DNA of 5,643 bases from an uncultured Bacteroidales bacterium (lineage in GTDB: Bacteria; Bacteroidota; Bacteroidia; Bacteroidales; Bacteroidaceae): positions 1 through 5,643 of the forward strand of contig CAMBWV010000085.1 of assembly GCA_945871755.1 (NCBI GenBank), given 5' to 3'. Of the stretch, positions 1 to 5,614 are shown piece by piece. The number at the start of each line of letters is the position of its first letter. The first letter of the stretch is position 1. The translations under genes and the position numbers were made by a program. The notes under the pieces were generated by a model, which made no database searches, was not told the DNA's origin, and saw nothing but the letters and a program-made list of their open reading frames with translations.

Positions 1-581
1 CGCTCGGGATGGTAGAGGTCGAGGTGGTCGAGGGCAACGATGTGGGCAAAGTCGATCAGGGAGAATTGTGCGTGGTAGCCGCGTCGATAGACCCAGATAT
101 TCCAGACGAAGAGCGGCCAGATGGTGCGCGAATAATCACTCAGGAAACGTTCAAAATCAAAGAGACGCCGGTCGTTGAGCGAGGCCATGACGCACACCTG
201 TTGTAGGGCTGGGGCGTAGCACTGGTGGTTTTCGATGGCGTAGGTGAAGGTGTGGAATACGTAGGGGCTTTGGCAGACGGTGCGCGACGTTTCGGTGGCC
301 CCTTGCATGAGGTAGTCGTAGTCGGCATCCACGCAGGCAATCATGTAGGGGCCGAGGCGGTTGGACAGGGCAATCTTCTTGCCCTTCGAGAGAGAGGTGC
401 GCGAGGGCAGCATCACTTCGAAATACACCTCGCCCGTCTCCAGCGGGCGGAGGAGGTTGCTCCAAAATAGCACATCGTCGAAGCTCTCGACGTAGGCCAC
501 TATCTTGCGTCGAGCGTTGCGGCCACCCAGACGATTGGCGGCGCGGATGTAGTCGGAATTGAGGTAATGCTGGAGGGACAT
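1..581 (-). CDS. DUF4435 (TOPRIM-like) protein, 3' end cut off by window edge
   Basis: The frame starts at the ATG at 581 and stays open for 193 codons to the left edge, so the C-terminus is missing; DUF4435 proteins are, as I recall, around 300 residues. Seen: IVAYVESFDDVLFW at about 27-40, with Glu32 and Asp36 after a beta-strand; a conserved FEVMLPSRTSLSKGKK block at 54-69; IACVDADYDYL at 81-91, with Asp85, Asp87 and Asp89; and FHTFTYAIENHQCY at 109-122. The Glu followed by a DxD after a second strand is the TOPRIM catalytic layout found in OLD-family nucleases and in AriB of PARIS. From family knowledge the expected role is a metal-dependent nuclease or effector controlled by the partner ATPase; activity here is inferred. 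The gene begins 28 bases after the ATPase stop, so the two are almost certainly co-transcribed. No signal peptide or membrane segment is seen. The DUF4435 call is fairly secure; the biological role is not. Confidence 0.85.
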   Translation of the reverse strand, partial: MSLQHYLNSDYIRAANRLGGRNARRKIVAYVESFDDVLFWSNLLRPLETGEVYFEVMLPSRTSLSKGKKIALSNRLGPYMIACVDADYDYLMQGATETSRTVCQSPYVFHTFTYAIENHQCYAPALQQVCVMASLNDRRLFDFERFLSDYSRTIWPLFVWNIWVYRRGYHAQFSLIDFAHIVALDHLDLYHPE

Positions 582-609
582 TCGTGTGTGAAGGAGGAGT
601 GGGGGAGAC

Positions 610-1443
610 TTAGATGGTAATCTCGCTGACTTCGGTGACGGCATCTTCCCATCCGTCCATGATGAGGGCGGGCGAGTGGGTGGTCAGAATGATTTGCGCG
701 TTGGGGTTGAGCTCATGCACCATCGAGATGAGGCGCTTCTGCCATTCGAAGTGGAGGCTCGCTTCGGGCTCGTCCATGAAGAGAACGTAGGGTTGCTGGT
801 CCTCCGTGAGTACAGTCAGGAGGATGAGGAGTATCTGCTTCTCACCGCTGGAGAGCTTGTAGGGCGAGAGCGGTTCTTCGTATTGAATGAACGAGAGCTC
901 GTTGCTTTCGCGGTTGATGCGCTTGCCCGTTTCGCTGAAAAGCTCATCGACCATATCCAGGAAACGCGTTTTGAGCATCGCAGCCTGTGTGGCCCGTTCG
1001 CGAGCATCGGGTGCTCCGCCCGTGAGGAGTTGAATCATGCGGTTGCCCACGTTTACCTGATAGTCCAGGTAGCGGCGCTGCACGAGGTAGAGTTGCCAAT
1101 CGAGCTCGGTGTGTACGCCCGGCATCGTTTCGACAATGGCGGGGAGGTCGGCCGTTGGGACAATCGGGCGGTCGAAGCTGCGGATGATGTCGTAGTGGAT
1201 GCAGGTGGCATCGCTCGGGGTGAAGTCGATCTTCACGCCTAGTTGCTGTCCGCCCACGATTTCGCCCGAGGAGGGGATGGAGCGCAGGTGTTGGATGAGG
1301 CGGTTGAGGATGGTGGATTTGCCTTCACCATTGCGGCCGCTCAGCACGTTGACCTCGGGGCGAAGCTCCCAAACGATGTGCTTGTGGCCACCCCAGAGGC
1401 TGGAAATCTCTATACGTTGGATTTTTTCAGCTAGTTTCATCAT
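610..1443 (-). CDS. Compact ABC/AAA-type ATPase (AAA_15/AAA_21-like), partner of the DUF4435 protein
   Basis: This 277-residue protein has a complete ABC-class ATP site: Walker A GRNGEGKST (36-44), signature LSSGEKQ (197-203), Walker B VLFMDEPE (220-227) followed by ASLH, and the switch histidine in TTHSPAL (254-260, His256). The DEPEASLH and TTHSP forms are typical of OLD/RecF-like ATPases rather than transporter subunits, and there are no membrane segments. Only about 150 residues separate Walker A from the signature, so there is no long SMC-type coiled coil. It probably dimerises on ATP and gates the TOPRIM-like protein encoded 28 bases downstream; this is inferred from the pairing seen in PARIS (AriA-AriB) and OLD proteins. 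The start is one of two adjacent ATGs (1443 or 1440), just downstream of a perfect -7 element. Alternatives are a housekeeping nucleic-acid ATPase or an ATPase of another two-gene defence family. The ATPase class is certain, the role is not. Confidence 0.9.
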   Translation of the reverse strand: MMKLAEKIQRIEISSLWGGHKHIVWELRPEVNVLSGRNGEGKSTILNRLIQHLRSIPSSGEIVGGQQLGVKIDFTPSDATCIHYDIIRSFDRPIVPTADLPAIVETMPGVHTELDWQLYLVQRRYLDYQVNVGNRMIQLLTGGAPDARERATQAAMLKTRFLDMVDELFSETGKRINRESNELSFIQYEEPLSPYKLSSGEKQILLILLTVLTEDQQPYVLFMDEPEASLHFEWQKRLISMVHELNPNAQIILTTHSPALIMDGWEDAVTEVSEITI

Positions 1444-1465
1444 AGACTTACTGTTGTTACGCAGA

Positions 1466-1473
1466 CAAATGTA
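1466..1473 (-). promoter_or_regulatory. Putative Bacteroidota -7 element for the ATPase-DUF4435 operon
   Basis: Read on the minus strand this is TACATTTG, a perfect match to the Bacteroidota primary-sigma -7 consensus TAnnTTTG. It lies 22 bases before the ATPase start, which implies a very short leader of roughly 15 nt. At the expected -33 position (plus-strand 1494-1497) only a weak CTGG/TTTG-like match is present, so the promoter may be weak or need help from a regulator. Prediction by motif and position only. Confidence 0.55.
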
Positions 1474-1515
1474 CGTTATATTTTTAAGAAGATGCCAGTT
1501 TCGTCCTCAAAAACA

Positions 1516-1546
1516 GCCAATAGGGCCAAAAACTAGGCCCTATGGC
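1516..1546. repeat. Bulged GC-rich inverted repeat between divergent promoters
   Basis: ATAGGGCC (1520-1527) and GGCCCTAT (1536-1543) are perfect 8-bp inverted arms with an A-rich 8-base spacer. The match extends by three pairs, GCC (1516-1518) with GGC (1544-1546), past one unpaired A (1519). It sits about 20 bases upstream of the predicted etfB -33 element and upstream of the ATPase promoter. Arm centres are 16 bp apart, which suits a dimeric repressor or activator binding site. On the minus strand the hairpin is followed by TGTTTTTG, so it could instead act as an intrinsic terminator blocking leftward read-through from the etf side. The repeat is seen directly; both roles are inference. 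Confidence 0.6.
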
Positions 1547-1566
1547 AGACAAAAAGAGGCAACTTC

Positions 1567-1597
1567 TTGGCTCGCCCGTGGATTTTCTCTAAATTTG
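1567..1597 (+). promoter_or_regulatory. Putative Bacteroidota promoter of the etfB-etfA-acyl-CoA dehydrogenase operon
   Basis: TAAATTTG at 1590-1597 is a perfect TAnnTTTG -7 element. A TTG at 1567-1569 precedes it by 20 bases, in the expected range for the Bacteroidota -33 TTTG/TTG box. The predicted transcript start is near 1602-1606, giving a leader of about 75 nt before etfB. The position also argues against the longer upstream ATG at 1567 as the etfB start, since that codon would lie within the promoter. Confidence 0.65.
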
Positions 1598-1605
1598 CCC
1601 AGTTG

Positions 1606-1646
1606 ACAGGCCGCGTGCCTGTACTTTTTCGTTTTTTCTTATTGTT
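1606..1646 (+). promoter_or_regulatory. 5'-leader stem-loop with T-rich tract (possible attenuator or mRNA-stabilising hairpin)
   Basis: ACAGGC (1606-1611) and GCCTGT (1617-1622) form a perfect 6-bp stem with a 5-base loop. From 1625 it is followed by TTTTT, CG, TTTTTT and further T-rich sequence, the layout of an intrinsic terminator. The predicted transcript start lies at or just before the stem, so the hairpin would be at the extreme 5' end of the etf mRNA. It could be an early attenuator or a 5' stem that protects the message. The stem is short, and the T-rich stretch may simply be an unstructured leader that aids SD-independent initiation. Confidence 0.45.
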
Positions 1647-1677
1647 GTCTAATTACCTAAAATATCCGCTCACAATT

Positions 1678-2553
1678 ATGAGTCTGAAAATTGTTGTACT
1701 TGCCAAGCAGGTACCCGACACTCGCAATGTGGGAAAAGATGCGATGACGCCCGAAGGCACCGTCAACCGTGCTGCCCTGCCCGCCATCTTTAACCCCGAA
1801 GACTTGAATGCACTGGAACAGGCCCTCCGTCTGAAGGACCAGCATCCTGGTTCCACCGTTACGATTCTCACGATGGGTCCCCCGCGTGCCACCGACGTGA
1901 TTCGCGAAGGTTTGTATCGTGGTGCCGATGGCGGCGTGTTGCTGACCGACCGCGCCTTTGCTGGTGCCGACACACTGGCGACCAGCTACGCCCTCAGCCA
2001 AGCCATCAAGAAGATAGGCATGCCCGACATCGTCATTGGCGGTCGTCAGGCCATTGACGGCGACACCGCACAGGTGGGCCCGCAGGTGGCGCAGAAGCTC
2101 GACCTCAACCAGGTGACTTACGTGACAAGCATCGAGAAGGTGGCCGACGGCAAGATTCGCCTCCTCCGCACCATCGACGGCGGCATCGAGCGCGTAGAAG
2201 CGCCCCTGCCCATCTTGCTGACGGTCAATGGCAACGCAGCGCCCTGTCGCCCGCGCAACGCCAAGCTCGTCATGAAGTACAAGCGCGCCCTAGCACCCAT
2301 GGAGCGTCCTGCCGACGGCACACTGTCCTATGCCGAGGAGTACGAGAAGAAGCCCTACCTCACCGTGACGCAATGGAGCGTGGCCGATGTGGATGGCGAC
2401 TTGGCCCAGTGCGGTCTGGCTGGCTCGCCCACGAAGGTGAAGGCCGTGCAGAACATCGTCTTCAAGGCCAAGGAGAGCAAGCGTCTCACCGCCAGCGATG
2501 CCGATGTGGAAGACCTGGTCAAGGAACTCCTCGAAAGCCACACTATCGGATAA
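1678..2553 (+). CDS. etfB: Electron transfer flavoprotein subunit beta
   Basis: EtfB (291 residues) pairs with EtfA to carry electrons to or from acyl-CoA dehydrogenases in the cytoplasm. It begins with the family's MSLKIVVLAKQVPDT strand and has the NPEDLNALEQALRLKD segment (39-54), an adenine-nucleotide-fold core (MPDIVIGGRQ, 115-124), QAIDGDTAQVGP (124-135), and a close match to the EtfB signature around 164-182 (TIDGGIERVEAPLPILLT). A C-terminal arm, GSPTKVKAVQNIVF, lies at 249-262. The DGDTAQVGP form resembles the bifurcating, NAD-linked ETFs of anaerobes, not the DDDCNQTGQM form of mitochondrial ETF; NAD coupling is inferred. The ATG at 1678 is chosen because the family N-terminus begins exactly there; an in-frame ATG at 1567 would add 37 residues unlike EtfB and overlap the promoter. 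It is the first gene of a three-gene operon; etfA follows after 97 bases. Confidence 0.95.
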   Translation: MSLKIVVLAKQVPDTRNVGKDAMTPEGTVNRAALPAIFNPEDLNALEQALRLKDQHPGSTVTILTMGPPRATDVIREGLYRGADGGVLLTDRAFAGADTLATSYALSQAIKKIGMPDIVIGGRQAIDGDTAQVGPQVAQKLDLNQVTYVTSIEKVADGKIRLLRTIDGGIERVEAPLPILLTVNGNAAPCRPRNAKLVMKYKRALAPMERPADGTLSYAEEYEKKPYLTVTQWSVADVDGDLAQCGLAGSPTKVKAVQNIVFKAKESKRLTASDADVEDLVKELLESHTIG

Positions 2554-2650
2554 TCATTTAGCAATCGAGTCGGCGCACGGATAGGGGAACTCTCCCTGAG
2601 AGAGCCTTCCACAGCACTCCCCGCAGCGCGCAGACCAAATATTCCCAACA
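2554..2650 (+). other. etfB-etfA intercistronic spacer with a weak hairpin
   Basis: This 97-base gap has no promoter match and no plausible small gene. CTCTC (2590-2594) can pair with GAGAG (2598-2602 or 2600-2604), a weak stem with no T-tract. Near the etfA start it carries GCGCAG (2628-2633) and CCAAATA (2635-2641), which recur in similar form before the dehydrogenase gene. No Shine-Dalgarno sequence is seen before the etfA ATG. Confidence 0.4.
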
Positions 2651-3673
2651 ATGAATAACGTTTTTGTTTACTGCGAAATAGACAAGCATACGGTTGAGGA
2701 AGTTAGCTTTGAACTCCTCACCAAAGGCCGCAAGCTGGCCAACGAACTGGGCGTACAGCTTGAGGCTATCGCTGCCGGCTACGGCATCACGGGCAAGGTG
2801 GAGAAGGACATCCTCTCCTACGGCGTGGACAAACTCCACATCTTCGACGCTGAGGGCCTCTACCCTTACACCTCCAAGCCCCACACCAGTATCCTCGTGA
2901 ACCTCTTCAAGGAAGAACAGCCCCAGATTTGCCTCATGGGCGCTACCGTCATTGGCCGCGACCTCGGACCTCGCGTCAGCTCCTCGCTCACCAGCGGTCT
3001 GACGGCCGACTGCACGGCCCTCGAGATTGGCGACTACGACGACAAGAAGACGGGCAAGCACTACGACGGCCTGCTCTATCAGATTCGCCCCGCTTTCGGT
3101 GGTAACATCGTGGCCACCATCGTCAATCCCGACAACCGTCCGCAGATGGCCACCGTGCGTAGCGGCGTGATGAAGGCCGAGAAGGTGGCCGAATATTACA
3201 ACGGCGAGATTGTCTATGAAGACGTGGCCAAGTACGTGCCCGAGACTGACTATGTCGTGAAGGTCATCGAGCGCCATGTGGAAAAGGCTAGCAACAACCT
3301 CAAGGGCGCGCCTATCATCGTGGCCGGTGGCTACGGCGTGGGCAGCAAGGAAAACTTCGATCTCTTGCGCAAACTGGCCGAGGAACTCCACGGCGAGGTA
3401 GGTGCCAGCCGCGCTGCCGTCGATGCAGGATTCTGCGACCACGACCTGCAAATCGGACAGACGGGTGTGACCGTTCGCCCCAAGGTGTATATCGCCTGCG
3501 GCATTAGCGGTGCCATCCAGCACGTGGCGGGCATGAAGGAGAGCGGCATCGTCATCTCCATCAACACCGACCCCAACGCGCCCATCAATCAGTTGGCCGA
3601 CTACGTCATCACGGGCAGCGTGGAGGAAGTCGTTCCCAAACTCATCAAGTATTATAAGGAAAACAGTAAGTGA
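2651..3673 (+). CDS. etfA: Electron transfer flavoprotein subunit alpha
   Basis: EtfA (340 residues) holds the FAD that accepts or donates electrons for the acyl-CoA dehydrogenase encoded downstream. The N-terminal adenine-nucleotide-like domain (about 1-190) contains GATVIGRDLGPRVSSSL (97-113), SGLTADCTALEI (115-126) and RPAFGGNIVATIVNP (146-160). The C-terminal FAD domain (about 220-335) shows IVAGGYGVGSKENF (223-236), GEVGASRAAVDAGF (248-261) with Arg254, QIGQTGVTVRPKVYIACGIS (267-286), and the EtfA signature ISGAIQHVAGM (285-295) followed by INTDPNAPI (304-312). Every usual FAD-contact block is present, so the protein should be functional. Length is normal for bacterial EtfA. It sits 97 bases after etfB and 62 bases before the dehydrogenase, all on one strand with no internal terminator, so a single mRNA is likely. 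The ATG at 2651 directly starts the family N-terminus. Confidence 0.96.
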   Translation: MNNVFVYCEIDKHTVEEVSFELLTKGRKLANELGVQLEAIAAGYGITGKVEKDILSYGVDKLHIFDAEGLYPYTSKPHTSILVNLFKEEQPQICLMGATVIGRDLGPRVSSSLTSGLTADCTALEIGDYDDKKTGKHYDGLLYQIRPAFGGNIVATIVNPDNRPQMATVRSGVMKAEKVAEYYNGEIVYEDVAKYVPETDYVVKVIERHVEKASNNLKGAPIIVAGGYGVGSKENFDLLRKLAEELHGEVGASRAAVDAGFCDHDLQIGQTGVTVRPKVYIACGISGAIQHVAGMKESGIVISINTDPNAPINQLADYVITGSVEEVVPKLIKYYKENSK

Positions 3674-3735
3674 TTTCGCAGCCCCGCCCAGCCCCATTGT
3701 GCTGCGGCGCAGGCTCTCCAAAATAACAAACAAAC
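3674..3735 (+). other. etfA-acyl-CoA dehydrogenase intercistronic spacer
   Basis: A 62-base gap. CGCAGC (3677-3682) can pair with GCTGCG (3701-3706) across an 18-base loop, without a T-tract, so it does not look like a terminator. GCGCAG (3707-3712) and CCAAAATA (3718-3725) echo the sequence before etfA. The last bases before the ATG are A-rich (AACAAACAAAC), a leader style typical of SD-independent starts in Bacteroidota. Confidence 0.4.
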
Positions 3736-5445
3736 ATGGCTAATTGCTATACCGACCATCCCGAACTGCGCTTCGAGCTCAACCATCCGCTCATGAAGCG
3801 CATCGTGGAGTTGAAGGAAAGAAATTTCCGCGACAAAGATACTTTCGACTATGCGCCCCTTGACCACGAGGACGCTATGGACAGTTACGACCGCGTGCTC
3901 GACATCGTAGGCGAAATTACGGGTACCACCATTGCCGACAATGCCGAGGGCGTTGACCTCGAAGGCCCTCACCACGAAGGCGACCGCGTGCGCTACGCCT
4001 CGGGCACGGCCCAAAACCTTGACGCTATGGTAAAGGCGGGCCTCAACGGCATGACTATGCCGCGCCGCTACAATGGTCTCAACTTCCCCATCACGCCCTA
4101 CACGATGTGCGCCGAAATTGTGGCTGCCAAGGACGCTGGCTTCGGCAATATCTGGAGCCTCCAAGACTGCATTGAGACACTCTACGAATTTGGCAACGAA
4201 GACCAGCACTCGCGCTTCATCCCCCGCATCTGCGCCGGCGAAACCATGTCGATGGACCTCACCGAGCCTGATGCAGGCTCCGACCTCCAGAGCGTGATGC
4301 TCAAGGCTACTTATGATGAGGAGAACGACTGCTGGCGCCTCAACGGCGTGAAGCGCTTCATCACCAACGGCGATGCCGATCTCCACCTCGTCCTCGCACG
4401 CTCCGAAGAAGGCACCACCGACGGCCGCGGCCTTTCCATGTTTATCTACGACAAGCGCGACGGCGGTGTCAACGTGCGCCGCATCGAGCACAAACTCGGC
4501 ATCCACGGCTCGCCCACCTGCGAACTCGTCTATAAGAATGCCAAGGCCGAACTCTGCGGCAGCCGCAAACTGGGACTCATCAAGTACGTGATGGCCCTGA
4601 TGAACGGCGCGCGCCTCGGCATTGCCGCACAGAGTGTTGGCCTCTCGCAGGCCGCCTACGACGAAGGCTTGGCCTATGCCCGCGACCGCGAACAATTTGG
4701 CAAGTCCATCATCAACTTCCCCGCTGTCTATGACATGCTGGCCCTCATGAAGGCCAAACTCGACGCTGGCCGCGCCCTCCTCTATCAGTGCGCCCGCTAC
4801 GTGGATATCTACAAGGCCCTCGACGATATCAGCCGCGAGCGCAAACTCGAAGCCGACGAGCGTCAGGAGCAGAAGAAGTATGCCAAACTGGCCGACAGCC
4901 TCACGCCGCTGGCCAAGGGCATGAACTCCGAGTACGCCAACCAGAACACCTTCGACGCACTCCAGATTCACGGTGGCTCGGGCTTCATGATGGACTACCC
5001 CATCCAGCGCTACGCCCGCGATGCCCGCATCACGAATATCTACGAAGGCACCACGCAGTTGCAGGTGGTGGCCGCCATTCGCTACGTGACAAACGGCAGT
5101 TACCTCGCCCAAATGCGCGAGTTCGAGACCGCCCAAGTCAGCGAAGCCATGCAGCCCCTTCAGGCCCGCGCCAAGGCCATGGCCGACAAGTTTGCCGAAG
5201 CCGTTGAGCACGTCAAGGCTGCCGAGAACCAGGAAATGCACGACATCTGTGCCCGCCACCTCGTAGAGATGGCTGCCGACGTCATCATGCTCCACTTGCT
5301 CATGTACAACGCTACGGCCAATCCCGAAATGTTCGAGCGCTCCGCCCGCGTCTATGCCAACTTCGTAGAAGCCGAGATAGCTAAGCACCACGCCTGGGTT
5401 TTCCACTTTGATGCCGACCAGTTGGCTGACTATCGACAAGCGTAA
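3736..5445 (+). CDS. Large acyl-CoA dehydrogenase with C-terminal extension
   Basis: This flavoenzyme forms or reduces the alpha-beta double bond of an acyl-CoA thioester, passing electrons through EtfAB encoded just upstream. Domains: N-terminal helical part (about 1-170); middle beta domain with MDLTEPDAGSDLQS (173-186) and ITNGDADLHLVLA (209-221); C-terminal helical domain from about 285, with ARDREQFGKSI (315-325), QIHGGSGFMMDYPIQRYARD (410-429) and ITNIYEGTTQLQ (432-443). Glu437 is the catalytic base at the position used by short- and medium-chain and butyryl-CoA dehydrogenases. At 569 residues it is longer than the usual 380 or so. The extra length is a charged insert (about 359-388) and a helical C-terminal extension (about 455-565), as in the FadE5-like group with an acyl-CoA dehydrogenase C-terminal domain. 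Chain length, direction and pathway cannot be read from sequence. It is last in the operon, with a strong terminator 22 bases past its stop. Confidence 0.94.
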   Translation: MANCYTDHPELRFELNHPLMKRIVELKERNFRDKDTFDYAPLDHEDAMDSYDRVLDIVGEITGTTIADNAEGVDLEGPHHEGDRVRYASGTAQNLDAMVKAGLNGMTMPRRYNGLNFPITPYTMCAEIVAAKDAGFGNIWSLQDCIETLYEFGNEDQHSRFIPRICAGETMSMDLTEPDAGSDLQSVMLKATYDEENDCWRLNGVKRFITNGDADLHLVLARSEEGTTDGRGLSMFIYDKRDGGVNVRRIEHKLGIHGSPTCELVYKNAKAELCGSRKLGLIKYVMALMNGARLGIAAQSVGLSQAAYDEGLAYARDREQFGKSIINFPAVYDMLALMKAKLDAGRALLYQCARYVDIYKALDDISRERKLEADERQEQKKYAKLADSLTPLAKGMNSEYANQNTFDALQIHGGSGFMMDYPIQRYARDARITNIYEGTTQLQVVAAIRYVTNGSYLAQMREFETAQVSEAMQPLQARAKAMADKFAEAVEHVKAAENQEMHDICARHLVEMAADVIMLHLLMYNATANPEMFERSARVYANFVEAEIAKHHAWVFHFDADQLADYRQA

Positions 5446-5467
5446 GCCCCCACACACTACAAATCCC

Positions 5468-5513
5468 AACGAAGGCTGTGTCCGTCATCGCAGACACAGC
5501 CTTCGTTTTGTTT
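5468..5513 (+). terminator. Intrinsic terminator of the etfB-etfA-dehydrogenase operon
   Basis: AACGAAGGCTGTGTC (5468-5482) and GACACAGCCTTCGTT (5493-5507) form a perfect 15-bp stem. The 10-base loop can close two further C-G pairs (5483-5484 with 5489-5490). TTTTGTTT follows at 5506-5513. The stem begins 22 bases after the dehydrogenase stop codon. The A-tract expected for leftward termination is absent, so it appears to act only on rightward transcripts. Confidence 0.88.
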
Positions 5514-5584
5514 CAACTAGGTTCAACGAAGCCTGCAACTCTTGGATGATTGAATCATCGGTTGCAGGCTTCCGTTGAAACAAA
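5507..5584. repeat. Long interrupted inverted repeat after the terminator
   Basis: The outer arms TTTGTTTCAAC (5507-5517) and GTTGAAACAAA (5574-5584) match perfectly over 11 bp. The inner arms AAGCCTGCAAC (5529-5539) and GTTGCAGGCTT (5561-5571) match over 11 bp. Between arms the left side has 11 extra bases and the right side two. The left side repeats TTCAAC (5512-5517 and 5522-5527), so either copy can pair with the right arm. A small hairpin (GATGA 5545-5549 with TCATC 5555-5559) sits at the tip. No T-tract follows on either strand, so it is not an ordinary terminator. Its outer left arm overlaps the T-tract of the preceding terminator. Confidence 0.8.
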
Positions 5585-5588
5585 GAAA

Positions 5589-5614
5589 GGGTGAGCCCAC
5601 AAGGGAGCCCACCC
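5589..5614. repeat. Imperfect hairpin near the right edge
   Basis: GGGTGAGCCC (5589-5598) can pair with GGAGCCCACCC (5604-5614; paired bases 5605-5614) in a 10-position stem with two mismatches and a 6-base loop. The firm part is GGGTG against CACCC. No T-tract follows on the plus strand; on the minus strand it runs into CTTTCTTTG, a poor T-tract. It could be part of the leader of a gene beyond the window or a weak leftward terminator. Bases 5615-5643 hold no recognisable gene or promoter. Confidence 0.4.

Noticed and set aside
157..470. Short open frames on both strands inside the DUF4435 gene (157-465 minus, 225-470 plus)
   Set aside because: They overlap the partial DUF4435 frame, which is open over all 581 bases and carries conserved motifs; the short frames show none.
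676..1242. A 188-codon plus-strand open frame opposite the ATPase gene
   Set aside because: It lies wholly within the ATPase gene, which has every ABC ATP-site motif on the other strand; the plus-strand product has no recognisable domain.
1567..1677. Upstream in-frame extension of etfB from an ATG at 1567
   Set aside because: The extra 37 residues do not resemble EtfB, the conserved N-terminus starts at 1678, and the extension covers the predicted -33/-7 promoter and leader hairpin.
2590..2604. CTCTC/GAGAG hairpin in the etfB-etfA gap as a terminator
   Set aside because: The stem is only 5 bp and no T-tract follows, so it should not end transcription between the two subunit genes.
2558..3733. 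A 391-codon minus-strand open frame opposite etfA
   Set aside because: Same antisense shadow effect; its composition is V, A, G, D and H rich, no family motifs are seen, and etfA on the other strand is complete.
3652..5469. A 605-codon minus-strand open frame opposite the acyl-CoA dehydrogenase gene
   Set aside because: It is a mirror of the strongly biased codon use of the plus-strand gene: its protein is a low-complexity run of V, A, H, G and E without any recognisable domain, while the plus strand encodes a complete dehydrogenase.
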